A stretch of DNA of 64,000 nucleotides, from NCBI RefSeq assembly GCF_030010375.1, contig NZ_JASCRY010000003.1, positions 434,001 through 498,000 on the forward strand, given 5' to 3'. The position numbers and the translations under genes are program-made. Shown piece by piece: positions 47,012 through 55,684 of the stretch. How positions within the stretch are numbered: position 1 is the first letter of the stretch; the number at the start of each line of letters is the position of its first letter. The notes under the pieces were generated by a model, which had not been told where the DNA came from, ran no database searches, and saw only the letters and a program-made list of their open reading frames with translations. This DNA is from Flavobacterium yafengii. GTDB lineage: Bacteria > Bacteroidota > Bacteroidia > Flavobacteriales > Flavobacteriaceae.

Positions 47012-47047
47012 AAAAAAATCCATCAGCCGCGACTGATGGATTTTTTT
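47012..47047. terminator. Bidirectional terminator between argH and ytxJ
   Basis: AAAAAAATCCATCAG and CTGATGGATTTTTTT are exact complements around a 6-nt loop. The A and T tracts let it serve both convergent genes. Confidence 0.92.
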
Positions 47048-47073
47048 ATATTCCAAATTTAAACTGTTGGTTC

Positions 47074-47463
47074 TTATACCTTTTTACTTAATTCTTCCGC
47101 ATCAATATCACTGTGCGAAACATTATAAATGGCTTTTCCTTCCTTAATTAAAATCAATTGCGGGGACTGATGCGTTATACCAAATTGATCTGCAATGGCA
47201 TTAGAAATAGCTCTATATGCTATTAAATCTAAAAAATAAGGCGTAACTTTATCTGAGCTATTAAACTCATTTTCAAACTGTTTCAGTGCCATCCTACTTA
47301 CACTGCATCGTGTACTGTGTTTAAAAATTGCTACTGGTTTTTCATTCGAAATAGCAATAATTTCATTCAGTTGCCCTAAATCGGTTAGTTCATTCCAGTT
47401 GATTTTATTTTCATTTAAATCCTTGTCGTCTGAACTATTAAACATATTTTTTAAAAAACTCAT
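47074..47463 (-). CDS. ytxJ: YtxJ-like thioredoxin-fold protein (bacillithiol system)
   Basis: 129 aa. The thioredoxin-like fold has the active-site stretch KHSTRCSVSRMALKQF, a single Cys in place of CxxC, and later QLILIKEGKAI. This matches the YtxJ family, proposed to reduce bacillithiol-protein mixed disulfides. It implies a bacillithiol-using cell. It is divergent from clpB. Confidence 0.85.
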   Translation of the reverse strand: MSFLKNMFNSSDDKDLNENKINWNELTDLGQLNEIIAISNEKPVAIFKHSTRCSVSRMALKQFENEFNSSDKVTPYFLDLIAYRAISNAIADQFGITHQSPQLILIKEGKAIYNVSHSDIDAEELSKKV

Positions 47464-47608
47464 AATTGTCTTATTTTAAGACATTTTGACTTTAAAATAT
47501 GATAAAAATCATGAAATTTCTGTCAATTTGTCGGTAATATTGTATTGGAATATAAATTGAATATTGATTCGCAAAGTTAGTCAAATAACCACAAAACAAT
47601 ATAACATC

Positions 47609-50212
47609 ATGAACATAAATAAATTCACTATCAAATCCCAGGAAGCCATTCAGCTTTCGCAACAATTGGCACAAAGCCAAGGACAGCAACAAATAGAAAA
47701 CGAACATATTTTCAAGGCTATTTTTGAAGTCGATGAAAATGTGGCTCCTTTTATTTTGAAAAAACTGAACGTAAATGTGCCATTATTTCTTCAAATATTG
47801 GATAGCACGATTCAGAGTTTCCCGAAAGTTTCCGGTGGCGAAATAATGCTTTCCAGAACCGCAAACACAACGCTTAACGAAGCCGAAATTATCGCTAAAA
47901 AAATGAATGATGAATTCGTTTCTGTGGAGCATTTAATTTTGGCGATCTTTGATTCTAAAACCAAAGCGGCCCAAATTTTAAAAGATCAGGGCGTAACCGG
48001 AAAAGGATTGAAAGCCGCAATAGAAGAATTGCGAAAAGGCGAAAGAGTAACTTCTGCCTCTGCCGAAGAAACCTATAATTCATTAAATAAATACGCAAAA
48101 AATCTAAACGAACTGGCAAGGTCTGGAAAACTGGATCCTGTTATTGGTCGCGACGAGGAAATTCGCAGAGTATTGCAAATTCTAACGCGTCGAACTAAAA
48201 ATAATCCTATGCTAGTGGGAGAACCTGGAGTGGGAAAAACTGCCATCGCCGAAGGATTAGCACACCGAATTGTCGATGGAGATGTTCCTGATAATTTGAA
48301 AGATAAAATCGTGTATTCCCTTGATATGGGAGCGCTTATTGCCGGTGCCAAATACAAAGGGGAATTTGAGGAACGACTAAAATCAGTAGTTAAAGAAGTG
48401 ACTTCAGCCGAAGGTGATATTGTTTTATTCATTGACGAAATCCATACGCTTGTAGGAGCCGGCGGTGGTGAAGGCGCGATGGATGCGGCAAATATCTTAA
48501 AACCGGCGTTGGCTCGTGGCGAACTGCGTGCTATCGGGGCAACCACATTAGACGAATACCAAAAATACTTTGAAAAAGACAAAGCACTCGAAAGACGTTT
48601 CCAAAAAATAATGGTCGAAGAACCGGATACCGAAAGTGCGATTTCTATTTTGCGTGGAATCAAAGAAAAATACGAAACGCACCATAAAGTCCAAATCAAA
48701 GACGATGCTATTATTGCGGCTGTTGAATTATCGCAACGCTATATTACGAACCGTTTTCTTCCGGACAAAGCGATTGATTTAATGGATGAGGCAGCTTCTA
48801 AACTGCGTATGGAAATCAACTCCAAACCCGAAGAACTGGATGTTTTGGATCGAAAAATCATGCAGTTGGAGATTGAAATTGAAGCCATTAAACGAGAAAA
48901 AGACGAAAGCAAACTTAAAGTTTTGGGAATGGATTTGGCCAATCTCAAAGAAGATCGCAACGAAATCTACGCCAAATGGAAGTCAGAGAAAGATGTAGTT
49001 GATAACATTCAAACGGTAAAAACGGAGATTGAAGACTTTAAATACGAAGCCGAACGTGCCGAACGTGATGGTGATTATGGAAAAGTAGCCGAAATTCGTT
49101 ACGGTAAAATCAAAGAAGCACAGGAACGCTTGGATGTTTTACTGAAAGAATTACAAGAAAACCAATCTGGAACTTCATTGATAAAAGAAGAAGTGACCCG
49201 CGAAGATATTGCCGAAGTCGTGGCCAAATGGACTGGAATTCCAGTGATGAAAATGCTTCAGGGCGAACGAGAAAAACTATTGAAACTGGAAGATGAATTG
49301 CACCACAGAGTGGTAGGACAGGAAGAAGCGATTCAAGCGGTAAGTGATGCCGTGCGCAGAAGCCGTGCTGGATTGCAGGATATGAAGAAACCAGTGGGAA
49401 CTTTTCTTTTCCTTGGAACAACGGGAGTTGGAAAAACGGAATTGGCAAAAGCCTTAGCGGAATACCTATTTGACGATGAAAATGCGATGACGCGTATTGA
49501 CATGAGCGAATACCAAGAACGCCACAGCGTAAGCCGTTTGGTGGGTGCGCCTCCGGGATATGTAGGTTATGATGAAGGCGGACAATTGACCGAAGCCGTT
49601 CGTAGAAAACCCTATTCCGTAATCTTATTGGATGAGATTGAAAAAGCGCATCCCGATACGTTTAATATCTTGTTACAAGTTTTGGATGAAGGACGTTTGA
49701 CAGATAACAAAGGACGTTTGGCCGATTTTAAAAACACGATTATCATCATGACTTCGAATATGGGAAGCCAAATTATTCAAGAAAAATTCGAAAACCTGAA
49801 AGGAAGCGTGGAAGCCGCAACCGAATTGGCTAAAGTGGAAGTATTGGGATTATTGAAACAAACGGTGCGTCCTGAATTCATCAATCGTATTGACGAAATC
49901 GTAATGTTCACGCCATTAACCAATGAAAACATTGCTCAAATCGTAGGGCTACAACTGAAAAATGTAACCAAAATGCTGGCACAACAAGGCATCACGATGG
50001 ACGCCACTCCAGAAGCTATTGCCTATTTATCTGAGAAAGGATACGATCCGCAATTTGGAGCGAGACCCGTGAAAAGAGTGATTCAAAGAGATGTTCTCAA
50101 TGAATTATCCAAAGAAATTCTGTCCGGAAAAATAACTACAGACAGCATCGTTTTGATAGATGCGTTTGATGGAAAACTGGTTTTTAGAAATCAAACAGAA
50201 TTAGTTTCTTAA
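47609..50212 (+). CDS. clpB: ATP-dependent disaggregase ClpB
   Basis: 867 aa. Clp N-terminal repeats (1-145, [14 protein letters not shown] ...) precede the first AAA+ module with [15 protein letters not shown] (~204). The long coiled-coil middle domain (~410-520) is characteristic of ClpB rather than ClpA/C. The second AAA+ module has [15 protein letters not shown] (~603), and a ClpB D2-small domain ends the protein. With DnaK it rescues aggregated proteins. I chose the ATG at 47609 ([10 protein letters not shown]), as an upstream ATG adds 15 unlikely residues. A hairpin terminator follows. Confidence 0.97.
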   Translation: MNINKFTIKSQEAIQLSQQLAQSQGQQQIENEHIFKAIFEVDENVAPFILKKLNVNVPLFLQILDSTIQSFPKVSGGEIMLSRTANTTLNEAEIIAKKMNDEFVSVEHLILAIFDSKTKAAQILKDQGVTGKGLKAAIEELRKGERVTSASAEETYNSLNKYAKNLNELARSGKLDPVIGRDEEIRRVLQILTRRTKNNPMLVGEPGVGKTAIAEGLAHRIVDGDVPDNLKDKIVYSLDMGALIAGAKYKGEFEERLKSVVKEVTSAEGDIVLFIDEIHTLVGAGGGEGAMDAANILKPALARGELRAIGATTLDEYQKYFEKDKALERRFQKIMVEEPDTESAISILRGIKEKYETHHKVQIKDDAIIAAVELSQRYITNRFLPDKAIDLMDEAASKLRMEINSKPEELDVLDRKIMQLEIEIEAIKREKDESKLKVLGMDLANLKEDRNEIYAKWKSEKDVVDNIQTVKTEIEDFKYEAERAERDGDYGKVAEIRYGKIKEAQERLDVLLKELQENQSGTSLIKEEVTREDIAEVVAKWTGIPVMKMLQGEREKLLKLEDELHHRVVGQEEAIQAVSDAVRRSRAGLQDMKKPVGTFLFLGTTGVGKTELAKALAEYLFDDENAMTRIDMSEYQERHSVSRLVGAPPGYVGYDEGGQLTEAVRRKPYSVILLDEIEKAHPDTFNILLQVLDEGRLTDNKGRLADFKNTIIIMTSNMGSQIIQEKFENLKGSVEAATELAKVEVLGLLKQTVRPEFINRIDEIVMFTPLTNENIAQIVGLQLKNVTKMLAQQGITMDATPEAIAYLSEKGYDPQFGARPVKRVIQRDVLNELSKEILSGKITTDSIVLIDAFDGKLVFRNQTELVS

Positions 50213-50236
50213 TTGGAATAATTTAAAAAAAATGAA

Positions 50237-50266
50237 AACATCAGTCGAAAGGCTGGTGTTTTTTTT
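50237..50266 (+). terminator. Terminator after clpB (same sequence as at 51946)
   Basis: CATCAGTC-GAAA-GGCTGGTG forms a short stem with a GNRA-type tetraloop and T run. The same sequence, AACATCAGTCGAAAGGCTGG and beyond, recurs after the DUF808 gene. Confidence 0.82.
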
Positions 50267-50356
50267 ATATCATTCTGTTTTTTAGAAGTAAACCAGCTCT
50301 GATTTAATTGCTGTTTTACAATCAGTATCCAAAAAAAGTAAATGTGTACATCTTCT

Positions 50357-50824
50357 TTAATCTATAGCTTCAATTTCACAAATGGGAAAGTGCAGAATTG
50401 GAAAATTACACGAATTGGCTATAAAACAAAGTTGGTTTGCTTTTTTATGCAAACTAAGTGCCTCCTCTATTTTTTCTTTGTTAGTAATACGAACTTTCGG
50501 ATTCAGTTTAATCGCAATAAAACGACCGCTACCGTCAGCCGAAACCTCCAGAGTTGCCTCCGCTTCGTCTGTATAAGACACCACATCGATATCATTTTGT
50601 TTACAAACATATAAATAAGACATCATGTGGCAGGAAACCACACTACTCAATAATAGGTCTTCGGGATTGTACAAAGCCGGATCGCCTTTGAAAGCTTTAG
50701 CAGCCGAAACATGTAGAACAGCCTTACCGTCAATCGTTATGGTATGACTTTTAGTATAGGTTGCCGCTTCCTTTTTGGAAAAAAGCCAATCTAATTTAGC
50801 TTTAAATACATGTTTGAATCCCAT
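50357..50824 (-). CDS. OsmC-family protein
   Basis: 155 aa OsmC/Ohr-like fold with the catalytic Cys in LLSSVVSCHMMSYLYVC. A DIDVVSYTDEAEATLEV strand and a C-terminal Cys in FIANSCNFPI are also present. These enzymes reduce organic or lipid hydroperoxides using thiols. The second Cys of the motif spacing is present, supporting peroxidase activity. Exact Ohr or OsmC subtype not assigned. Confidence 0.88.
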   Translation of the reverse strand: MGFKHVFKAKLDWLFSKKEAATYTKSHTITIDGKAVLHVSAAKAFKGDPALYNPEDLLLSSVVSCHMMSYLYVCKQNDIDVVSYTDEAEATLEVSADGSGRFIAIKLNPKVRITNKEKIEEALSLHKKANQLCFIANSCNFPILHFPICEIEAID

Positions 50825-51026
50825 AATTATTTTTATTTCAAAAGTAATTAAAAACAGTATCGTTACTACAGAAAGGTTTTGGGTGAATATTAACTAAAAA
50901 TTCATCCGTTTTATAAATAGAGTAAATAAAAAAAGTTTTAGATTCGCATCAATAAACAATCAAAACGCGCAGATTAGATTTTGGCAAAGCAATACCAAAA
51001 TCAACGCAGTTTCTAAAACAATAAAA

Positions 51027-51896
51027 ATGGCATCAGGTTTTTTCGCACTATTAGATGATATCGCAGCAATTATGGATGATGTTGCAGTAATGAGTAAATT
51101 TGCAGCAAAAAAAACGGCTGGTATTTTAGGCGATGATTTAGCCGTAAATGCAGAAAAAGCCTCCGGATTTATCTCCTCAAGAGAACTTCCCGTATTATGG
51201 GCAATCGCAAAAGGTTCTTTCATTAATAAAGTAATCATTTTACCCATCGCCTTTCTGCTGAGTGCTTTTTTACCGGTGGCTGTTATCATAATCTTAGTAC
51301 TCGGCGGACTTTATTTAGCCTACGAAGGTGCCGAAAAAATATACGAATACTTCTTTCCGCACGAGCATGCAAAACACGAAATTTCGTTGGAACCGTTGAC
51401 CGAAGAACAAATTTTAGCCTTTGAAAAAGAAAAAATAAAATCAGCCATCGTAACCGATTTTATTTTATCAGTAGAAATCGTAATTATTGCACTAGGCACT
51501 GTAATTGGAAAACCCATTTTATCTCAGATTATGGTTGTTTCCATCATTGCAATAATAGCAACCGTAGGTGTTTACGGGATTGTAGCCCTAATTGTAAGAA
51601 TGGACGAAGCAGGTTTAAAACTGATAAGCATGAGTACCAAAGAGCGTAGCTTCTCAAAGACTATCGGAAATATTTTAGTACAAGCCTTGCCAAAAGTCAT
51701 CAAGAGTTTATCCTTTATCGGTACAATCGCATTATTATTAGTGGCAGGTGGTATATTCGTTCACAACATTGATTTTTTACACGGTATTTTACCCCAATTA
51801 CCCGCCATCGTAACAGAATTTTTAATCGGTCTTGTATTCGGGGGAATTGTTTTGGGAATTGTAACCCTGTTCAAAAAGATCATTGGCAAAAAGTAA
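51027..51896 (+). CDS. DUF808 (YedI-like) inner-membrane protein
   Basis: 289 aa starting MASGFFALLDDIAAIMDDVA, the recognisable start of the DUF808 family. Hydrophobic segments lie at ~70-100, 145-165, 172-195, 225-248 and 262-283. Function unknown. It is preceded by no strong promoter that I can see and followed by a hairpin terminator identical in core to that behind clpB. Confidence 0.9.
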   Translation: MASGFFALLDDIAAIMDDVAVMSKFAAKKTAGILGDDLAVNAEKASGFISSRELPVLWAIAKGSFINKVIILPIAFLLSAFLPVAVIIILVLGGLYLAYEGAEKIYEYFFPHEHAKHEISLEPLTEEQILAFEKEKIKSAIVTDFILSVEIVIIALGTVIGKPILSQIMVVSIIAIIATVGVYGIVALIVRMDEAGLKLISMSTKERSFSKTIGNILVQALPKVIKSLSFIGTIALLLVAGGIFVHNIDFLHGILPQLPAIVTEFLIGLVFGGIVLGIVTLFKKIIGKK

Positions 51897-51945
51897 GCAG
51901 CAATTGAATACATTTTAGCCATATGCATAATTTAAAAACAAAGAG

Positions 51946-51974
51946 AACATCAGTCGAAAGGCTGGTGTTTTTTT
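51946..51974 (+). terminator. Terminator after the DUF808 gene
   Basis: The same CATCAGTC-GAAA-GGCTGGTG hairpin as after clpB, with a T run. The identity spans at least the whole stem-loop. Confidence 0.82.
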
Positions 51975-52042
51975 ATGCCTTTTTTTTAGGAGCAGAACAT
52001 TTCTTATTTTTCAAGACGAGTTGTCCCGCTGTCCGCAGTATC

Positions 52043-52082
52043 TTTTTATAAACGCAACCCTCTCGGGTTACATTTATAAAAA
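52043..52082. repeat. AT-rich interrupted inverted repeat
   Basis: TTTTTATAAA (52043) pairs with TTTATAAAAA (52073), and inside them AACCC pairs with GGGTT around TCTC. It lies in a non-coding 475-bp gap before the cassette-like array. The surrounding CTGTCCGCAGTATC and TCCCATCGGGGC segments look like dispersed flavobacterial repeat sequence. Confidence 0.6.
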
Positions 52083-52280
52083 GGAAACTTGCTCCCATCG
52101 GGGCTATTTGACCACGCGTTTTTTCCAGAATAAAATTTTCGAAAAAAGTGTTTTATTAAAATTAGATTCTGTTATCAATCATATTGGAATAAAAAAATTC
52201 ATCAATAATTTGTAAGAAAATTTTAATATATTTGTTTGCTATATCGCTATAAAGTAGCGCCTATCCAACCAAAATGAAAT

Positions 52281-52313
52281 GTATATATGCGCTACAAAGT
52301 AGCGCATATATAC
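52281..52313. repeat. Perfect 15-bp hairpin just before the cassette-like array
   Basis: GTATATATGCGCTAC and GTAGCGCATATATAC are exact complements with an AAA loop. A poorer copy of the same unit (CGCTATAAAGTAGCG) lies about 40 bp upstream. The hairpin ends 2 bp before GTTATGC, the boundary of the first unit. Confidence 0.75.
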
Positions 52314-52372
52314 AAGTTATGCGGTATTTTAGAGCCGAACGAAACCAAAAGAAACTAATTTAAAACACAATA

Positions 52373-53029
52373 ATGAAAGTAGATTATATAGAAAATAAAA
52401 ATGATATTGTAATACAAAAAAGTGGAATTATAAGCCTTGCCAAACTATATAAAATGCTTGAATTGGAAACTGCTTCCGATTGTATCGATGTAAAATCAAA
52501 TGCGGGTATTTTATACCGAAAAATATCAAAAGAAATTGCAGATACTATTCCGACTCAAAGAGGATTTTATCTTTGGGGAAATTTTAATGAGAAAAAATTT
52601 TGGACAAATATATATCTCGGAAAATCAGGCGAAGGCAAAATTACTTCCTTGAAACAACGAATTTTAGAAGAGTTAAGAGATGAAAGAGCTTTTATCGTTA
52701 AACATTTTCACACTGAGGACGAAATTAAAGCTAAATCATCATTAGCTTTTCCAATAATGTGGGAGAAGCAATATCATAAAGAATTACCTCGAAACCTAAA
52801 GAAATACGGAACTACACATATTGTTTGGGCGACATTTGAAATGACAGACAATAAAATTATTGAAGAAGTAGAAAATGATTTAATCGAATCAATAAATCCG
52901 ATTTCTAATATTCGTAGAACTACTCCTCCAACGCATTTAAATGAAGAAACGATAAATATATTGAAAGAGTTTAGGCGTAATATTCACCAAGAAAGACAAG
53001 ATTTAAACTTTAAATTTAATATGATTTAA
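52373..53029 (+). CDS. GIY-YIG nuclease-like protein (cassette 1)
   Basis: 218 aa. Residues ~65-170 show the GIY-YIG pattern: GFYLWG for the GIY strand, NIYLGKSG for the YIG strand, an Arg in LKQRILEEL, and an acidic/Asn end region VENDLIESINPISN. The catalytic Tyr, Tyr, Arg, Glu and Asn appear to be present, so nuclease activity is plausible. The N-terminal ~60 residues are not recognised. It is the only gene of the first cassette-like unit. A defence or DNA-processing role would suit a cassette but is inference. Confidence 0.65.
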   Translation: MKVDYIENKNDIVIQKSGIISLAKLYKMLELETASDCIDVKSNAGILYRKISKEIADTIPTQRGFYLWGNFNEKKFWTNIYLGKSGEGKITSLKQRILEELRDERAFIVKHFHTEDEIKAKSSLAFPIMWEKQYHKELPRNLKKYGTTHIVWATFEMTDNKIIEEVENDLIESINPISNIRRTTPPTHLNEETINILKEFRRNIHQERQDLNFKFNMI

Positions 53030-53051
53030 AAACGAAACCTGCTAAAAAAAC

Positions 53052-53187
53052 ACCGCATAACAGCTACTACAACGGATTTGGGCAATAGGCTTAATAGGAA
53101 AATGGTTTTGTATTTGGGATGATTTGGCAAATCCGAGAATAGGGCTTAATTTAGTACCAAACCCGCTGTAGTACCAGAACGTTAGCA
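53052..53187. repeat. attC-like site 1
   Basis: R''-like GCATAAC at 53055 and R'-like GTTAGCA at 53181 bound a 133-nt imperfect palindrome. Inner arms TACTACAACGGATTTGG (53065-53081) and CCAAACCCGCTGTAGTA (53157-53173) pair over 17 positions. The two non-Watson-Crick positions are A-C on the top strand but G-T on the bottom strand, so the bottom strand folds better, as in integron attC sites. Confidence 0.6.
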
Positions 53188-53235
53188 GTAAGCATCCACG
53201 ACTCCTAATTTTAAAGACAACATTTCTAAATTGAC

Positions 53236-53883
53236 ATGAAAAATAAAATTAATACTGATTACTCCAAAAGATTTATAGGTGTGAAACTTTTCAGAGAAGA
53301 CTTTGAAAATATTCTATCACTCGCAGAAAAAACTCTTCAGCAAGTAGAAATTCATGATTCAACCAACATGTATGAAAATCTAGATGAAGTTATCACACAC
53401 AAAGGTCAGAATCCAAAGGAAATAAGTATTACTGGAAGAAATAGAGATTTTTCACTTGAATATTTCTCGTTCGATGTGAAAAATGATTATGTATCTATTT
53501 ATTCTCGAGGTTCTGAAAAAATGTATTCATTTGGATTAGAAATTGCTGAACTCATCAAAAACAAAGAAGATAAATACTACACAACCTTAAAACCTCATAA
53601 TTTATTATACATTACTTTTCTTGCGTCGACATCATTAATTCTATTTATTGACAAAGAGACAAAAACGTTAAGTCAACCTTGGTTATTATGGTTCGTTGGA
53701 GTCTTAGGATTACTTACGTTATTTTCATATTTTTATAAATATTTATGGGTTGGATTAACTCTAGTAAAAAGACATGAATATGGTTTTTGGAATAGGAATA
53801 AAGACAAAATTATCTTAGCATTGTTTGGAATAATCGCCGGCAGCATAATAACGCTTTTAATACAATTAATATCTTCAAAGTAA
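53236..53883 (+). CDS. Membrane protein of unknown function (cassette 2)
   Basis: 215 aa. A soluble N-terminal domain of ~115 residues (RFIGVKLFREDFENILSLAE ...) is followed by three hydrophobic helices at about 120-138, 148-175 and 190-212. I recognise no family. It fills the second cassette-like unit on its own. N-terminal sensing plus membrane anchoring would suit an envelope-acting protein, but nothing more can be said. Confidence 0.7.
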   Translation: MKNKINTDYSKRFIGVKLFREDFENILSLAEKTLQQVEIHDSTNMYENLDEVITHKGQNPKEISITGRNRDFSLEYFSFDVKNDYVSIYSRGSEKMYSFGLEIAELIKNKEDKYYTTLKPHNLLYITFLASTSLILFIDKETKTLSQPWLLWFVGVLGLLTLFSYFYKYLWVGLTLVKRHEYGFWNRNKDKIILALFGIIAGSIITLLIQLISSK

Positions 53884-53891
53884 AAAATGCC

Positions 53892-54029
53892 TACTGCTAA
53901 CAGCTGTTTGGCAAGATTTGGGTTTTAGGTTTAATTTAAAATTGGTCTTGTATTTGGAAAATTAGCGATAAACCAAAAAATAAATCTTAATTTAGACCCA
54001 AATCTCGCCAAGCCGGCGGGACCTTAGCG
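53892..54029. repeat. attC-like site 2
   Basis: It starts TACTGCTAAC (53892). Inner arms TTGGCAAGATTTGGGT (53908-53923) and ACCCAAATCTCGCCAA (53996-54011) pair at all but one position, which is G-T on the bottom strand. The central part (TTAAT ... TCTTGTATTTGG ... CTTAATTTAG) is homologous to site 1, but the outer arms differ and still pair. The R' core reads CTTAGCG, not GTTAGCG. Length ~135 nt. Confidence 0.6.
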
Positions 54030-54053
54030 TCAAGCTTTTAAAAAATCCTAACA

Positions 54054-54428
54054 ATGAACGAATATTACCAAAAAAGAATTATATCAATCATTAATAGAGA
54101 AATAGAGATAGATAAAAAAATCAGGGTTGAACTTAATTCAATAATCAAATTGCTACCTATAGATAAAAAAAAGAATCTAACCTTATCTCTAGAAACTATT
54201 CAAAATAAACACTTTAAAACTATTTTAAACAAAATCAAAGACGAACTTGACCAATCTCAAATCTCAGATTTTGATGACTCGCTTTTAAGTCCACTGGCAC
54301 AAAATAGAATCGAAGAAATTTTAGAACTTAATTTGACTAATTTATCTGAAAAAGAACAAAAAGAGATAGATCGTAATTTGAATATTCTTGATGATATTTA
54401 TAAGAATATTGATAAAACTAAATATTGA
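54054..54428 (+). CDS. Small charged helical protein (possible cassette 3)
   Basis: 124 aa, very Lys/Glu/Ile-rich, predicted helical (IISIINREIEIDKKIRVELN ... LSEKEQKEIDRNLNILDD). No family recognised and no signal or TM segment. It starts 24 bp after the second attC-like site but no third site follows, so it may be a truncated last cassette. The 54429-54616 stretch holds no gene I can identify. Confidence 0.6.
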   Translation: MNEYYQKRIISIINREIEIDKKIRVELNSIIKLLPIDKKKNLTLSLETIQNKHFKTILNKIKDELDQSQISDFDDSLLSPLAQNRIEEILELNLTNLSEKEQKEIDRNLNILDDIYKNIDKTKY

Positions 54429-54502
54429 TAAACAAGTTAAGCCCACTCTCCAAAGTCTCCTGACTTCAGAGTCGTCATAAGGAAACCCAAATAAAAATAT
54501 CC

Positions 54503-54530
54503 GCAGACTATTTAAAACCTAGAAACCGCT
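54503..54530. repeat. Copy of a sequence also found at 55598
   Basis: AGACTATTTAAAACCTAGAAA here resembles AGACTATTTTAAACCTAAAAA at 55600, and both continue into CGC. The pair lies on either side of the 54.6-55.4 kb genes. Could be chance in AT-rich DNA. Confidence 0.35.
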
Positions 54531-54616
54531 CCTGAACATACAAAAGCAAACAACTTATTGATAAATATCAAAAAGACCTCTTGACCTATTATAATTTAAA
54601 CTTCAACACAATAGAT

Positions 54617-55021
54617 ATGAAAACATTTAAACCAACCCATACATTATTGACTGTAATAGTCACTTTATTTATACTTTCCTTTAGTACAAATACTGTGGCT
54701 CAGGAAAAAATTCAAATGGTAAGATTGGCAAAAATCAAGGTTGATCCAATGCAATTGGACAAGTATACTATTGCGCTAAAAGAACAAATGACTACTGCAG
54801 TTCGTCTTGAGCCAGGGGTATTAACTTATTACGCCGTTGTGGACAAAACCGAACCATCACACATCACAATACTTGAAATATATGCTGATACAACGGCATA
54901 CAAATTACACATAGAAACAACTCATTTTAAGAAATATAAGGAGACTGTTAAAGATATGGTCAAATCTTTGGAACTGGTAGATGTAACTCTAATTGGCTCG
55001 GCTAATAAAATGAAAAAATAA
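54617..55021 (+). CDS. Secreted antibiotic-biosynthesis-monooxygenase (ABM) fold protein
   Basis: 134 aa. A signal peptide (TLLTVIVTLFILSFSTNTVAQ) precedes a single ABM/quinol-monooxygenase-like domain: MVRLAKIKVDPMQLDKYTIALKEQ, then RLEPGVLTYYAVVDK and ILEIYADTTAYKLHIETTHFKKYKE with the conserved His. Such proteins often act as small oxygenases or stress proteins. The export is unusual for the fold, though known in Bacteroidota. I chose ATG 54617, which gives the signal peptide. Substrate unknown. Confidence 0.82.
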   Translation: MKTFKPTHTLLTVIVTLFILSFSTNTVAQEKIQMVRLAKIKVDPMQLDKYTIALKEQMTTAVRLEPGVLTYYAVVDKTEPSHITILEIYADTTAYKLHIETTHFKKYKETVKDMVKSLELVDVTLIGSANKMKK

Positions 55022-55091
55022 CCTATAAAAAAATGACTATTTCCGTTACTGTTAGAAAAAATAACAGCTCCAAATAATTAAAGAATATATA

Positions 55092-55373
55092 CTAAAACAA
55101 CTTATATATTCTGTGAATTGGAATCATCACGCCTTGCTTTAACATAACATTTTTGTCTGTAACACCCCAAACCGTAGTATCTACTATTTTTTTGGATTCG
55201 TCATCTTCAAAGAAAATTTTAATTTTTGAATGCTCAAGATTACCCAATGATAAAGCCCTATTGATATCACTTATTCTCGTTTTTATTTCGTCAGCATCAT
55301 CAAGAACATCTGTTGCCGGAAATTTAAGAAGAGCTATGTCTTCTTTATCTATGATTTGGAATTCTTCTGTCAT
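55092..55373 (-). CDS. Conserved small hypothetical protein
   Basis: 93 aa, acidic, with a defined composition (FQIIDKEDIALLKFPATDVL, then KIKIFFEDDESKKIVDTTVWG and QGVMIPIHRIYKL). It resembles small proteins conserved in Flavobacteriaceae, but I cannot name a family. No signal or TM. A TATTTTTG -7-like box for this strand lies at 55452-55459, about 80 bp upstream. The rest of the 55374-55684 gap is AT-rich non-coding DNA with a second such box at 55659 for the next gene. Confidence 0.7.
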   Translation of the reverse strand: MTEEFQIIDKEDIALLKFPATDVLDDADEIKTRISDINRALSLGNLEHSKIKIFFEDDESKKIVDTTVWGVTDKNVMLKQGVMIPIHRIYKLF

Positions 55374-55658
55374 AATTGTAAAAATTTAATTAATTATAAA
55401 TTACTTGTATTGTAGTAAAACAGAACCCGTTTTATTAGCTATAATACTATACAAAAATAAAACCTACTTGACTTTGTTAATGCCAATTTTATATTAATTT
55501 TTCTCCTGCTCAAAGTATTGCTAGTATCGGCAATTATTCTCTATACCCTTTAGATCACTTCTCTCATCTTCATTGAAGTTCTTAAAACAATATTTCCAAA
55601 GACTATTTTAAACCTAAAAAACGCATTGCCCCTATTTTCTACTCTTTATAAAATTCAC

Positions 55659-55666
55659 TATTTTTG
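55659..55666 (+). promoter_or_regulatory. Putative -7 box of aguB
   Basis: TATTTTTG matches TAnnTTTG and lies 19 bp ahead of the chosen ATG. No clear -33 element was seen at the usual distance. Confidence 0.4.
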
Positions 55667-55684
55667 CAATCTAAAATTTTAGTC

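Larger units (their letters stand above)
52316..54030 (+). other. Integron-cassette-like gene array without integrase
   Basis: Unit 1 starts at GTTATGCGGT (52316) and its attC-like site opens with the exact complement ACCGCATAAC (53052). Unit 2 starts at GTTAGCAGTAAGCAT (53181) and its site opens with ATGCCTACTGCTAAC (53887), complementary but for one base. This unit-specific start/end complementarity is the hallmark of cassettes inserted from circles at G|TT. All genes point the same way and lack obvious promoters. A third gene follows without a site. No integron integrase is visible in the window. Confidence 0.6.

Noticed and set aside
48073..48699. A 208-codon open frame antisense to clpB
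   Set aside because: It is the mirror of a well-conserved AAA+ coding region; its Ser/Arg-rich composition is typical of an antisense frame and no start signals support it.
52021..52215. A 64-codon frame before the cassette-like array
   Set aside because: It spans an AT-rich inverted repeat and repeat-like non-coding sequence; composition and position argue against a gene.
52230..54030. CRISPR array
   Set aside because: The repeats are two long palindromes separated by genes, not short regular direct repeats with spacers.
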